Shown: piece after piece, positions 16,361 to 24,900 of the stretch | Layout: every line of letters begins with the position of its first letter | Numbering within the stretch: the stretch's first letter is position 1 | Origin: Streptomyces sp. NBC_00483 | Lineage (GTDB): Bacteria > Actinomycetota > Actinomycetes > Streptomycetales > Streptomycetaceae | NCBI RefSeq assembly: GCF_036013745.1 | Contig: NZ_CP107880.1 | Location: 8,866,001 to 8,930,000 of the forward strand | Length of the DNA stretch: 64,000 bases | Direction: 5' to 3' | Notes under the pieces: model-generated | Told to the model about the DNA's origin: nothing | The model's input: only the letters and a program-made list of their open reading frames with translations | Databases searched by the model: none | Program-made: the position numbers and the translations under genes

Positions 16361-17788
16361 ATGCTCGTGGTGACCTGTCTGGGGCAGTTCATGGTGCTGC
16401 TCGACAACACGATCGTCGGCGCGGCACTGCCCGACATGCAGCACCGCCTGGGTGCCGAACTGACCGGCCTGCAATGGATCGTCGACGCCTACGTCCTGCT
16501 GGTCGCCATGCTGTTGCTGTCCGGCGGAGTCTTCGCCGACCGCTTCGGCCGCAAGCGCGTGTACCTGAGCGGTGTCGCGGTGTTCACCGCGGCGTCCGTG
16601 CTGTGCAGCGTCGCGCCCTCGGTCGGCTGGCTGGTGGCCGGGCGGGTGCTGCAAGGGATCGGGGCCGCGGCGCTGAGCCCCGCCTCGCTCGCACTCCTGG
16701 TGGCCGCGCACCCCGCCCCGAAGGAGCGGGTCAGGGCGATCGGGCTGTGGGCAGGGCTCAGTGGCATCGGCCTGGCCGCCGGGCCCGTGGCCGGAGGCGT
16801 CCTTACGCAGGCGTTCGGCTGGCCTGCGATCTTCCTGGTCAACGTGCCCATCGGCGTGGTCCTGCTGGTGGCCGGCCGGCGCGTCCTGAAGGAGTCCCGC
16901 ACCCCGGAGCCCGGCGCCCTCGACATCCCGGGCACGATCCTGTCCGTCCTCGGGGTCGGCACGCTGTCCTACGCCCTGATCGAAGGCGGCTCGCGCGGCT
17001 GGACCTCACCGGTGATCCTCGGTGGCTTCGCCGCGGCGGCCGTCCTCCTGGGCGCGTTCGTGGCCGTGGAACGGCGGCACCCCGCACCGATGCTGCCGCT
17101 GGGCCTGTTCCGTCAGCGGCTGTTCACCGTCTCCAACTCCGCGATGATCGTGGTGGGGTTCGCGCTCATGGGCTCGTACTTCTTCTTCTCGCAGTTCTTC
17201 GTGTATGTCCAGGGCAGCTCGATCCTGATGGCCGGACTGCAGACCCTGCCCGCCACGCTCGCCATGGTCGTCGTCAGCCCCTTCGCGGGCCGCCTCGCCG
17301 CCAGGTACGGCTACCGGTCCGTCGTCACCGGCGGCCTGGCGCTGGCCGGTCTCGGGCTCGTCGCGCTGGGCTGGGTGCACGCCGACACCGGTTACGCGAA
17401 CGTGTGGTGGCGGCTCGCCATGGTCGGCATCGGCTTCGCCCTGACCATGTCCCCGCTGACCGGCGCCGCCATCCAGGCGGTCGACCCGCAGGAAGGCGGC
17501 CTCGCCTCGGGCGTCAGCAGCACCACGCGGCAGATCGGCGCGGTGCTCGGTGTGGCGGTGCTCGGGGCCGTGGTACGCGCCTTTCAGTCCGGTGGGGCCT
17601 CCTTCGAGGCGGGTCTCGAAGGCGCCTTCGTCGTGGCCGGAGCCGTCACCCTGGCCGCCGCGGTGTGCACCGGCCTGTGGCTGGTGAGCTCCCGGCCGAC
17701 GCCTGAGCCCGCGCCCGTACTCGCGCCCGAGCTCGCGCCCGAGCCCGCTCCTGTGTCGCAGCAGCGCCCCGACCTCAGCGCGCGGTGA
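16361..17788 (+). CDS. DHA2 (EmrB/QacA-type) multidrug MFS exporter
   Basis: 475-aa membrane protein with about 14 predicted helices, a proton-drug antiporter of the DHA2 family. Motif A is GGVFADRFGRKRVYLSG (after helix 2), motif B follows in GRVLQGIGAA and motif C is AGPVAGGVL in helix 5, typical of exporters. The ATG at 16361 has GGGAGGGGA a few bases upstream. The C-terminal tail (17690-17785) is a run of Pro-Glu/Ala repeats, probably cytoplasmic. It is repressed, by inference, by the divergent TetR. It is followed by a 20-bp perfect hairpin. Confidence 0.9.
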   Translation: MLVVTCLGQFMVLLDNTIVGAALPDMQHRLGAELTGLQWIVDAYVLLVAMLLLSGGVFADRFGRKRVYLSGVAVFTAASVLCSVAPSVGWLVAGRVLQGIGAAALSPASLALLVAAHPAPKERVRAIGLWAGLSGIGLAAGPVAGGVLTQAFGWPAIFLVNVPIGVVLLVAGRRVLKESRTPEPGALDIPGTILSVLGVGTLSYALIEGGSRGWTSPVILGGFAAAAVLLGAFVAVERRHPAPMLPLGLFRQRLFTVSNSAMIVVGFALMGSYFFFSQFFVYVQGSSILMAGLQTLPATLAMVVVSPFAGRLAARYGYRSVVTGGLALAGLGLVALGWVHADTGYANVWWRLAMVGIGFALTMSPLTGAAIQAVDPQEGGLASGVSSTTRQIGAVLGVAVLGAVVRAFQSGGASFEAGLEGAFVVAGAVTLAAAVCTGLWLVSSRPTPEPAPVLAPELAPEPAPVSQQRPDLSAR

Positions 17789-17789
17789 A

Positions 17790-17835
17790 CCCCGTGAACT
17801 GCCTCCAGGTGTCCGCCTGGAGGCAGTTCACGGGG
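17790..17835. terminator. 20-bp perfect hairpin behind the exporter gene
   Basis: CCCCGTGAACTGCCTCCAGG (17790-17809) and its exact complement (17816-17835) are separated by six bases (TGTCCG). The structure starts two bases after the exporter stop codon. It is the longest perfect stem in the window. There is no U tract, so it is a GC-type terminator or a 3' stabilising structure. The rest of the interval up to 18054 shows no convincing gene. Confidence 0.7.
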
Positions 17836-18054
17836 CGGAAGCTCGGCCGATCGGACGCGAAGCTCGGACGGTCGGCCGGCCACCTGCACCACGCAAGCGG
17901 AACGGCCTTCGTCGGACCCGTAACCGAACGCACCCGTAGGAGTACGGTGGAGGCACCGAGGGCATTTCGCACTCCGGCAGCCACGCGGGTCTCGTCCTCG
18001 GTGATCGGATACATCGGGGCGACCCCCGTGTCGCTCCGGAGACGGGTTCGCATC

Positions 18055-18636
18055 GTGATCGCGATCATCCCGCCCACCCGCACCACTCCACCCTCATCCT
18101 CCCCGCCGTCCGGTGCCCGCGTTGCGCTGAGGTCCCCGACGAGCCGCGGCCTGCTGGACGGCGCCTGGTGGCCCCACTCGCGCGACTTGACCGTCGAGCT
18201 TCCCGAACTCGTGGACGTACTCGACCCGTTGTGGGGCCGCATCACGCGTGTCGCCGTCAATCCGATGCTCTGGCCAGTCGTCCCGCGCAAGGTGACCGTC
18301 GGTCAGCGGGTGGTGAAGACCGGCTGGTTCACCCCCGAACTCGACCCGCACACACTGCTGTTGCTGTCCTACGGGACTCGCCGCTTCGATCTCCTGGTGA
18401 TTCCGCCCGAGACGAGTGCCGCCTGCGCTGACCGGCTCATGGTCGCCGCCTGCGCCCCGGACGGTCCTCGGCTGAGCGCCACGGATCTCGTGGCGGCGGA
18501 AACCGCGCGCCTTCGTGGCGCCGCCGTGATCGACCGGCCGCAGATCTCGCAGGCTCCGCAGACCTCGCAGGGTTCACGGGAGTACGCGGGCGGCGCGACG
18601 TCCACGCACGTCGGCCCCACGGTGGCGGGGAGGTGA
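18055..18636 (+). CDS. DUF5994 family protein
   Basis: About 193-aa protein with the DUF5994 core: RVALRSPTSRGLLDGAWWPHSRDL, then LWGRITRVAVNP, WPVVPRKV and TGWFTPELDPHTLLLLSYGTRRFDLLVIPP. The function of the family is unknown. The start is uncertain: the GTG at 18055 has GGAG 13 nt upstream, and the frame is open much further upstream but without family-like sequence. It is followed within 5 bp by a small membrane protein gene, and they share a GGGGAGG signal in the overlap zone. The C-terminal 40 residues are low-complexity (Gln, Ser, Thr). Confidence 0.65.
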   Translation: MIAIIPPTRTTPPSSSPPSGARVALRSPTSRGLLDGAWWPHSRDLTVELPELVDVLDPLWGRITRVAVNPMLWPVVPRKVTVGQRVVKTGWFTPELDPHTLLLLSYGTRRFDLLVIPPETSAACADRLMVAACAPDGPRLSATDLVAAETARLRGAAVIDRPQISQAPQTSQGSREYAGGATSTHVGPTVAGR

Positions 18637-18641
18637 GGGGC

Positions 18642-18926
18642 ATGGACGCCATGCTCACCTCGGTCGCCTTCCTGGTGCTGATCGCCATGGGCGTCTATCT
18701 GATCCATCGTCTCAACGCCCAGCACGCCGAAAGGATCGCCTTGCGCACCTACCGCCGCTTCCTGCCCGGCCGCCGGAATCCCGGCGAGGGCGCAGACGCC
18801 GGAACCCTGCCAGACCAGCCGCCGCCGACCGTCCCGGCCGACCGGCACGACCATCGCGACGGCGGCCGCGGCCGCTTCCGGGCACGCCGCCGCCACGACC
18901 GCACCACGCACAAGCAGTCCCACTGA
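18642..18926 (+). CDS. Small single-span membrane protein
   Basis: 94-aa protein with one N-terminal membrane helix (residues about 5-23: LTSVAFLVLIAMGVYLI) followed by a basic, disordered, His/Arg-rich cytoplasmic tail (HDHRDGGRGRFRARRRHDR). The ATG at 18642 lies five bases after the DUF5994 stop, behind GAGGTGAGGGG. I do not recognise a family. Pairing with DUF5994 suggests a shared membrane-linked function, which is only an inference. Confidence 0.6.
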   Translation: MDAMLTSVAFLVLIAMGVYLIHRLNAQHAERIALRTYRRFLPGRRNPGEGADAGTLPDQPPPTVPADRHDHRDGGRGRFRARRRHDRTTHKQSH

Positions 18927-18970
18927 GCCGTACCGCGTCGAGTGTTCCGGTTACGGGACGTCTATTCGGA

Positions 18971-20371
18971 TCACGGGACGTCGGCCGCGTCCGGCGCCTT
19001 GGCGGGTGGCGCGGTGGCGGTCTGGTTCGGGTGGAGGCGGCGCAGCGCCCGGGGCGCCGTCTCCGGGAGGGCCGTCAGACACACCAGGGAGAGGACGCAG
19101 GTGCCGGCGAGGTAGTAGCCGACGTTCATCGCGTTTCCGGTCGCGGCGATGATCCGGTTCGCGACCAGCGGGGAGATGCCGCCGCCGAGGACCGCCCCGA
19201 GGTGGAAGGCGATGCCCATCCCGGACTGCCGCTGGTCACGGGGGAAGAGCTCGGTGAAGAAGGTGTACATCGGGCCGAAGAGCAGCCCGGTCGTCGCGAA
19301 GCCGAGCATCAGCGCGGCGGTGAGGGCGCCGATGGAGCCCATTCCGGCGATGGGGAAGATGACCAGCGCCGCGACCAGCGACGCGAGCGCTCCGGTGAAC
19401 ATGACCGGTCGCCGGCCGAACCGGTCCGATGCCCAGGCCCCGAGGACGTTGCTGGCCGCGTGGACCAGCAGGCCGAGGGTGCTGGCGTTGACCACTTCCT
19501 GCCGGGGCAGCCCGAGACCGTCCGGTGCGGCCGATGTCGCGTAGGACATCATGAAGGTGACCAGCGCGAACGTGCAGGAGTTCAGGCCGATGTTCACGCC
19601 CGCGGCCAGCAGTACGCGCCGCCAGTTGGAGCGGAAGACGTCGGCCACCGGTCGCCGGTCCTTGAGTGTCTCGCCCTCCTCGCGCACCATTTGCTGGAAG
19701 ACCGGGCTCTCCGCCACACCCCGGCGGATCCAGATGCCGATGACGATGGCGATGCCACCGGCGAGGAAGGGCAGCCGCCAGCCCCATGACTCGACGCTGG
19801 AGTCCGGGAGGAAGAGCACGGCGGCGAACGCCAGGTTGGCGAGGATCGTCCCGAACGGCGAGCCGAGCGCGACGAACACGCCGTACCTGGCCCGCTTCTC
19901 ATCGGGGGCGTGCTCGATGGCCAGGGCGGCAGCGCCGCCGGTCTCGCCGCCGCGGAACAGGCCGTGTGCCATCCGAAGTACGACCAGGAGCAGAGGCGCC
20001 GCGACACCGATCTGGGCGTAGGTCGGCAGCACACCCATCAGGACGGTCGCCGCGCCCATGCCGATGAAGGTGAGCAGAAGCGCGAAACGCCGCCCGTACC
20101 GGTCGCCGAGCCGGCCGAACCCGGCCGCGCCGAGCGGGGCCATCAGGAAGCCGATCGCGAAGGTCGCGAGCCCGAGGAAGGTGCCGAACCAGGCGTCGTC
20201 GGTCTGGAAGAAGGTGTCGGTGAGGACGAGCGTGGTCGCCGTCCCGTAGATGGCGAAGTCGTAGAACTCCAGGGAGGTGCCCACGCCACTGGCCATGGCG
20301 ATGCGGACGATGCCGGTGCGGGACGGCTCCGGCGCGGTCGGTGTGTCCGCCGCCGATATCTGCTCGGTCAT
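18971..20371 (-). CDS. MHS-family metabolite:H+ symporter (aromatic acid importer candidate)
   Basis: 466-aa MFS importer of the metabolite:H+ symporter type. MHS marks are the SLEFYDFAIYGTATTLV first helix, GRLGDRYGRRFALLLTF loop, LVVLRMAHGLFRGGETGGAAALAIEHAP, and WGWRLPFLAGGIAIVIGIWIRR. Twelve helices are expected. It is the last gene of the minus-strand oxygenase transcript, 63 bp behind the reductase gene. This position suggests uptake of the aromatic substrate oxidised by the neighbouring enzymes, although the substrate cannot be read from the family. Confidence 0.85.
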   Translation of the reverse strand: MTEQISAADTPTAPEPSRTGIVRIAMASGVGTSLEFYDFAIYGTATTLVLTDTFFQTDDAWFGTFLGLATFAIGFLMAPLGAAGFGRLGDRYGRRFALLLTFIGMGAATVLMGVLPTYAQIGVAAPLLLVVLRMAHGLFRGGETGGAAALAIEHAPDEKRARYGVFVALGSPFGTILANLAFAAVLFLPDSSVESWGWRLPFLAGGIAIVIGIWIRRGVAESPVFQQMVREEGETLKDRRPVADVFRSNWRRVLLAAGVNIGLNSCTFALVTFMMSYATSAAPDGLGLPRQEVVNASTLGLLVHAASNVLGAWASDRFGRRPVMFTGALASLVAALVIFPIAGMGSIGALTAALMLGFATTGLLFGPMYTFFTELFPRDQRQSGMGIAFHLGAVLGGGISPLVANRIIAATGNAMNVGYYLAGTCVLSLVCLTALPETAPRALRRLHPNQTATAPPAKAPDAADVP

Positions 20372-20434
20372 GTGTCTACCTCGGTGCCTGTGAGGGGAGT
20401 TTCGGCACGCAGTCGGAGGGTGGTGTGCCGCCGG

Positions 20435-21388
20435 TCAGTACAGCTCGATACGGAGCCGGTCGGAGCGCGCCCGTGACACGCAGAGGGCGATCTCCGCGCC
20501 GGCCGCGTGCTCGGCGGCCGACAGGCAGTGGTCGCGATGGTCGGCGGTGCCTTCCAGGAGGCCGGAGACACACGAGCCGCAGATGCCCTCCTCGCAGGAC
20601 TTGCCGACCGGGATGCCCGCCTCCTCGAGCACGGAGAGGATCGACCGGTCCGCGGGGACCTCGAACTCCTCGCCGGTGTCGAGCTCCACCGTGAACGGCG
20701 TGTTGTCCGAGGCGTCGACCGGCTCCGCCGAGAAGTGCTCGACATGGACCTGCGCCTCGCCCACGACCGGCGCGAAGACGGCGGTGACCTGATCCATGAA
20801 GCCGACCGGGCCGCAGGTGTAGACATGGCTGGCAGTGCTCAGTGGGGCGGTCAACGGGCCCAGGATGTCCGGGTGTTCGGACCGCGGTCGGCCGATGTGC
20901 AGAGTGACCCGGTCGCGGAACTCGGCGCGGCGCTCCAGCAGGTCGCCGAAGGCGAGCTCGGCTCGGGAGCGTACGAAGTAGTGCAGCGCGAAGTCGGCGC
21001 CGCGGCGGTGGAGTTCGTAGGCCATGCTCAGCAGTGGCGTGACGCCGATGCCGCCGGCCACCAGCAGATGCCGGTCGGCCGCGTCCGCGATGCCCAGCAG
21101 GTTCCGTGGCGGTCCGATCGTCAACTCGTCGCCGACCGCCGTCCGGTGGAGCGCGGCCGAGCCGCCCCGGGACTCCGCCTCCCGCTTCACCGCGATGAGG
21201 ACGGACGAGCGGTCGGCCGGGTCACCCGCCAGCGAGTACTGGCGCATGACCCCGGTCGGACCTGTCACGTCGACGTGCGCGCCGGCGGCGAAGGGGCCGA
21301 ACGCGGCGCCGTCGGCCCTGCGCAGCCGCAGGGAGCGGACCGCCGCGCTCTCCTCCACGATCTCGGAGACCTGGACGGCGACGCTCAC
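20435..21388 (-). CDS. Phthalate-dioxygenase-reductase-type flavin/2Fe-2S reductase
   Basis: 317-aa electron-transfer protein with three domains in order. The flavin domain has RQYSLAGDP at about residue 49, the NADH domain has LLVAGGIGVTPLLSMAYEL, and the C-terminal plant-type ferredoxin has ligands in SCEEGICGSCVSGLLEG and a distal Cys in HRDHCLS. It passes electrons from NADH to the Rieske oxygenase encoded just upstream. Its start overlaps the beta-subunit stop by 4 bp, so stoichiometric synthesis is likely. Confidence 0.9.
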   Translation of the reverse strand: MSVAVQVSEIVEESAAVRSLRLRRADGAAFGPFAAGAHVDVTGPTGVMRQYSLAGDPADRSSVLIAVKREAESRGGSAALHRTAVGDELTIGPPRNLLGIADAADRHLLVAGGIGVTPLLSMAYELHRRGADFALHYFVRSRAELAFGDLLERRAEFRDRVTLHIGRPRSEHPDILGPLTAPLSTASHVYTCGPVGFMDQVTAVFAPVVGEAQVHVEHFSAEPVDASDNTPFTVELDTGEEFEVPADRSILSVLEEAGIPVGKSCEEGICGSCVSGLLEGTADHRDHCLSAAEHAAGAEIALCVSRARSDRLRIELY

Positions 21389-21912
21389 AGCAGGAACCCC
21401 GCGGCGGGCACGGCGTCCTCGGCGTCCACAAGGCGGATCACCTTGCGCACGATCCGGTCCTCCGACCGGTCCGCACCGAACCGGACTGTGAACTCGACGT
21501 CACCGGCCCACAGTTGGTGGCGACCCCGCTTGTAGGCGACGAGGACCTGGGCGGCGCGCAACGACACCGATCCGTCGGTGGTCTCCACGGGCACGAACCG
21601 CGACACGGTACGCACGGTCCTGGCCGAGTCGACCGCCGCGATGGCGTATCCCTCGGTGAGGCGCGCCACGCGCATGGCCCGCATCCGGGCGTCGTCGTAG
21701 ACCATGTTCAGCTGGTCGTCGAAGTCCTCGGTGGTGGGATCGAGCGGGATGACGTAGATGCCGTCCTCTGCGTAGAGCTCGTTCCAGGCCCGGTACTCCT
21801 TGCGGTCGAGCAAGTCGGCCTCGTGCCAGAGGAGTTCGATGGCCCGCACGACGCGCGGGTCGGAGAGGGTGGCCCCGGGGGCGTCGGTGATCGTGGTGGC
21901 GGTGTCAGCCAT
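21385..21912 (-). CDS. Aromatic-ring-hydroxylating dioxygenase beta subunit
   Basis: 175-aa small subunit of the NTF2-like fold, structural partner in an alpha3beta3 oxygenase. Diagnostic segments are EADLLDRKEYRAWNELYAEDGIYVIPLDP, the RVARLTEGYAIA region and RFGADRSEDRIVRKVIRLVDAED near the end. It overlaps the alpha-subunit gene by 8 bp and the reductase gene by 4 bp. The benzoate/anthranilate dioxygenase small subunits are the nearest type I recognise, but the substrate is open. Confidence 0.88.
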   Translation of the reverse strand: MADTATTITDAPGATLSDPRVVRAIELLWHEADLLDRKEYRAWNELYAEDGIYVIPLDPTTEDFDDQLNMVYDDARMRAMRVARLTEGYAIAAVDSARTVRTVSRFVPVETTDGSVSLRAAQVLVAYKRGRHQLWAGDVEFTVRFGADRSEDRIVRKVIRLVDAEDAVPAAGFLL

Positions 21913-23203
21913 TGCTCATCATCTTCTTCCACATCCGGTACGCGGCCCGCATACCGGTCTCGTCGGTGCTGTGCGAGGTGGCCCAGCCCTCGGGGGCGTC
22001 GGCCTCGCGCTTCAGGCCGCGGTTCACCATGATCGGCATCTCCGGGCAGGCCTGGGCGCCGCGCTGCACGCGGTCCCAGCCCTCGGCGTCGTCGGGGGTG
22101 CCGAAACCGAAGGGGCCCTGGAAGTGCTCGTGGATGCGCAGGCGTTCGCGGCGGATCGGGCCCGCGATCTCCTCGGGGGCGTCCACGCCGAGCGCCACGT
22201 GCTCGATGATCGTCTCGTCGACGCTGACCGGACGCAGCACCCGGAAGAACGCCGAGGACAGGCCGACGTTGGGGAACAGGTTCAGGTTCGATCCGGTGCC
22301 GTGCATCGCGCGCACCAGCTTGCGGATCTGCGCATCGTCGGCCCCGCCCTCCCTCAACTCGGCGACCAGGCCGTCGAATCGGGGCTGCAGGGGCTCGCTG
22401 CCGTCATCGGCGTCGAGGTCGATGTGTGCCGGCACCATGTGCATCACGCTGTGCCCGTTGCCGAGGTCGTGGCAGGTGGAGGCCGGGTCGGTCATGAAGC
22501 TCAGCATGTCGGCCGTCTCGCCGTCCACCGAGCTCATCCAGGAGCGGTGCACGATCGGGAAGTGGTAGCCGTCGGTGGTGTTCTCCAACTGGATCTTCCA
22601 GTTGCCCCGGAACCTGAAGCGGTGGGTGCCGAGCACCTTGAGCGGATAGCCGCCGCCCTGCTTGAAGAACCGGTCGGCCCACAGCCGCACATCGCCGAGG
22701 AACTCCTCCAGCGGCTCCGCGTCCTGGTCGAAGGTGGCGAAGATCAGGCCGCGGTAGCTCTCGGTGCGCAGCTTGTGCAGGCCCATCTCGTCCTTGCTCA
22801 TCACCCCCTCGTAGCCATCGGGATACGGGATGCCGCGCAGCCGCCCGTCCAGGCCGTACGACCAGGCGTGGTACGGGCAGGTGAAGCCGTTGGCCTCGCC
22901 GCGCGGCTTCTCGCACAGGCTGGCGCCGCGGTGCCGGCAGCGGTTGACGAGGGTGTGGATGGCGCCTTTGCGGTCCCGGGTGACGATCACCGAATTGCGG
23001 CCCACGTACGTGGACTTGAAGCTGCCCGGCTTGGGCAGCTCGCTCTCGTGCGCCACCCAGATCCAGGTCTTCTCGAAGATCTGCGTCATCTCGCGCTCGA
23101 AGATCTCCGGGTCGGTGTAGACCCGTGCGGCGACACGGTCCTCCTGTACGAGATCGGACGGTTCCAGCTGATGGATGGTGGCCGGGGTGAAATCGATGGT
23201 CAT
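21905..23203 (-). CDS. Rieske aromatic-ring dioxygenase alpha subunit
   Basis: 432-aa catalytic subunit that inserts dioxygen into an aromatic ring. The Rieske 2Fe-2S ligands are in NRCRHRGASLCEKP and FTCPYHAWSY (residues about 85-115). The mononuclear iron ligands are in the NTTDGYHFPIVHRSW segment, with a distal acidic ligand near the C-terminal third. Length and motif spacing fit benzoate-like alpha subunits. The ATG overlaps the monooxygenase stop by 4 bp. With beta, reductase and transporter genes it forms a complete two-component ring-oxygenase transcript. Confidence 0.9.
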   Translation of the reverse strand: MTIDFTPATIHQLEPSDLVQEDRVAARVYTDPEIFEREMTQIFEKTWIWVAHESELPKPGSFKSTYVGRNSVIVTRDRKGAIHTLVNRCRHRGASLCEKPRGEANGFTCPYHAWSYGLDGRLRGIPYPDGYEGVMSKDEMGLHKLRTESYRGLIFATFDQDAEPLEEFLGDVRLWADRFFKQGGGYPLKVLGTHRFRFRGNWKIQLENTTDGYHFPIVHRSWMSSVDGETADMLSFMTDPASTCHDLGNGHSVMHMVPAHIDLDADDGSEPLQPRFDGLVAELREGGADDAQIRKLVRAMHGTGSNLNLFPNVGLSSAFFRVLRPVSVDETIIEHVALGVDAPEEIAGPIRRERLRIHEHFQGPFGFGTPDDAEGWDRVQRGAQACPEMPIMVNRGLKREADAPEGWATSHSTDETGMRAAYRMWKKMMSNG

Positions 23204-24402
23204 GCTGTCTTCTCCTCGGTGTTGCTGCTCCTGGGGCGGTCCGGGTCGTTACGTGGGTGTGTGGGGCCCAGGAAGCCGGGGGTGGTCGGGTCGAGGCCCA
23301 GCAGGACGGCCCCGGCGTCGTCGTAGATGTGCTGGCTGAGCGAGGCGTGCAACTGGGGGACCTGCGCGTCGAGGCGGATCCGGTTCAGAGGGTGCGAGTT
23401 CTGGATGATCGCCGCCCCGGACACCTTGGACAGGTCGTGGACGACCTGGGCAGCGGTGTCGGCGATATGGACGGCGCTGAGCCGGATGCGCGCGATCTGA
23501 TCGGCACTCGCCGCCTCCCCCGCGCTGACGGTCTCCCACACCTCCTCCGCGACGTCCAGGAAGTAGCGGCGTGCCGACTGCAGCGCCACGTAGGCCCGCG
23601 CGAACTCCGTGCGGTAGTACGCTCGTTCGCCGATCGGCGGAGCGCCCGTGATGCCCCGGTAGGAGCCCGATTGCTGCGCGTAATCAAGGGCGCCCAGGGC
23701 CACGCCGAGTCCGATGGCCGCATGGCACTGCGCCTGGTACGCCAACAGGGGGTAGCGGAAGAGGGGTTCGTCGATCTGTGAGGCGCCGCCGCGGATGTAG
23801 GTCCACTCCAGCGGGATCTCGACGTCCTCGAGCACCGTGTCGAAGGAGCCCGAGGCGCGCATCCCGCTCACGTCCCAGTCCTGGACGATGGCCACCTGAT
23901 CGGCAGGGAGGAGAGCCGCACGCGGCTGCCCGCCCGCAGACTCGTCCAACAGGCCTACGTTGATGTAGTCGGCGGCCATGCATCCGCTGGCGAACTTCCA
24001 CCGGCCGCTCACCCGGAAACCGTCCGCGGTCCGCTCGGCCTTCTGCATCGGGAAGAGGCCACCGGCCACGACGACGTCCGGGCCGTCGCGGTAGATCTCC
24101 TTCTGCGTCTCCACGGGGAGCGCGCCGAGGTAGGTGTTGGCGGAGGCGAAGCCCACCACCCAGGCGGTGGACCCGTCGACGCGGCCCACCTCCTCGACGA
24201 GCCTGAGGAACCGATGGGGCGGCAGCACACTTCCCCCGAACCGGATCGGGGTGGCGTGCCGGTACACACCGAACGGCATGAACTTCTCGATGAAGTCACG
24301 GGGGACGTACCCCTGGGCGTTGAACTCCGCCCGTCGCTCGCGGAGTTCCGAAAGCACCGCCTGCCACTTCGTGCCCGCTATGGGCTCGGGGGCGTCACCC
24401 AT
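23200..24402 (-). CDS. Group D flavin-dependent monooxygenase (acyl-CoA dehydrogenase fold)
   Basis: 400-aa protein of the acyl-CoA-dehydrogenase-like FMNH2-dependent monooxygenases (HsaA/HpaB C2/DszC type), which hydroxylate phenols or other aromatics. Key segments are GRVDGSTAWVVGFASANTYLG, GRWKFASGCMAADYINVG and the C-terminal ALNL-like block (VHDLSKVSGAAIIQNSHPLNRI). No acyl-CoA substrate motif is evident. It needs a separate flavin reductase, and none is encoded next to it. It is the first gene of the five-gene minus-strand transcript. A ring hydroxylation leading toward hydroxyquinol is the likely role. Confidence 0.82.
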   Translation of the reverse strand: MGDAPEPIAGTKWQAVLSELRERRAEFNAQGYVPRDFIEKFMPFGVYRHATPIRFGGSVLPPHRFLRLVEEVGRVDGSTAWVVGFASANTYLGALPVETQKEIYRDGPDVVVAGGLFPMQKAERTADGFRVSGRWKFASGCMAADYINVGLLDESAGGQPRAALLPADQVAIVQDWDVSGMRASGSFDTVLEDVEIPLEWTYIRGGASQIDEPLFRYPLLAYQAQCHAAIGLGVALGALDYAQQSGSYRGITGAPPIGERAYYRTEFARAYVALQSARRYFLDVAEEVWETVSAGEAASADQIARIRLSAVHIADTAAQVVHDLSKVSGAAIIQNSHPLNRIRLDAQVPQLHASLSQHIYDDAGAVLLGLDPTTPGFLGPTHPRNDPDRPRSSNTEEKTA

Positions 24403-24490
24403 GTCGGCTCCTTCCGGCCGGTTCAGGGCCCCACGCTGGTTCGAGGCCCAACGGGATGCTCAGCCATCGAGTGGGCCGATGCGACGGGTC

Positions 24491-24507
24491 GGACCGGTGA
24501 GTGGACC
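24491..24507. promoter_or_regulatory. 17-bp 6-5-6 pseudo-palindrome, site E
   Basis: GGACCG-GTGAG-TGGACC, lying inside a larger inverted repeat (GGTCGGACC at 24487-24495 and GGACCGACC at 24503-24511, 8 of 9 paired). It is in the divergent interval between the monooxygenase transcript and the amidase transcript, 72 nt from the ATG at 24580 and 88 nt from the start at 24402. It resembles the motif found before other catabolic genes in this window. Confidence 0.55.
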
Positions 24508-24579
24508 GACCCGGCGGAAGTGGCAGGGCGATGTGGTCGGATCCAGAGGCGGAGCATGGAAAAGGAGGAGTGGCTGAGC

Positions 24580-24900
24580 ATGAATGAGAACGAGCCGGTC
24601 GACCGCGCCCCGCGGATGACCCTCACCTGCTACAACGACAACCACGGCTACGGCTGGAAACACGTCGACCTGTTCGTCCACGACGCGGCGGGCCGTGAAC
24701 TCGGCTGGGTGCACTGGGGTGTTCCCCAGGACGGCCCGGACGCGGCGGACGCGGAGACCGCGGCGGTCGAACCCGATCTGCGGCGCACCTCCGACTGGCG
24801 GCACGGTGTGAGCGCAGGTGGCGTGGACTTCTGGGAGGCGGATGCGCAGTGGGCGGCCGAGGGCCGGCGGGCGGCCGACGCGCAGGGGAGGGCACAGTGA
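24580..24900 (+). CDS. 106-aa protein of unknown function coupled to the amidase
   Basis: Small hydrophilic protein rich in Trp, Asp and Gly. Segments such as TLTCYNDNHGYGWKHVDLFVHD, LGWVHWGVP and VDFWEADAQWAAEGRR suggest a compact beta-rich fold with exposed aromatics. I recognise no family. The ATG at 24580 is preceded by GGAGGAG at 9 nt. The stop overlaps the amidase GTG start (GTGA), so the two products are made together. It is the first gene of the plus-strand amidase transcript. A role as small subunit or chaperone of the amidase is an inference from coupling only. Confidence 0.6.
   Translation: MNENEPVDRAPRMTLTCYNDNHGYGWKHVDLFVHDAAGRELGWVHWGVPQDGPDAADAETAAVEPDLRRTSDWRHGVSAGGVDFWEADAQWAAEGRRAADAQGRAQ

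Noticed and set aside
17836..18290. Minus-strand open frame opposite and upstream of DUF5994 with a plausible-looking product
   Set aside because: It has no ribosome binding site or family-like motif that I can see. It runs antisense through the DUF5994 core, which has clear family sequence on the plus strand.
18945..18985. Direct repeat ACGGGACGTC twice around the MHS transporter stop
   Set aside because: It is only 10 bp and one copy encodes the C-terminal codons of the transporter. No element structure is present around it.
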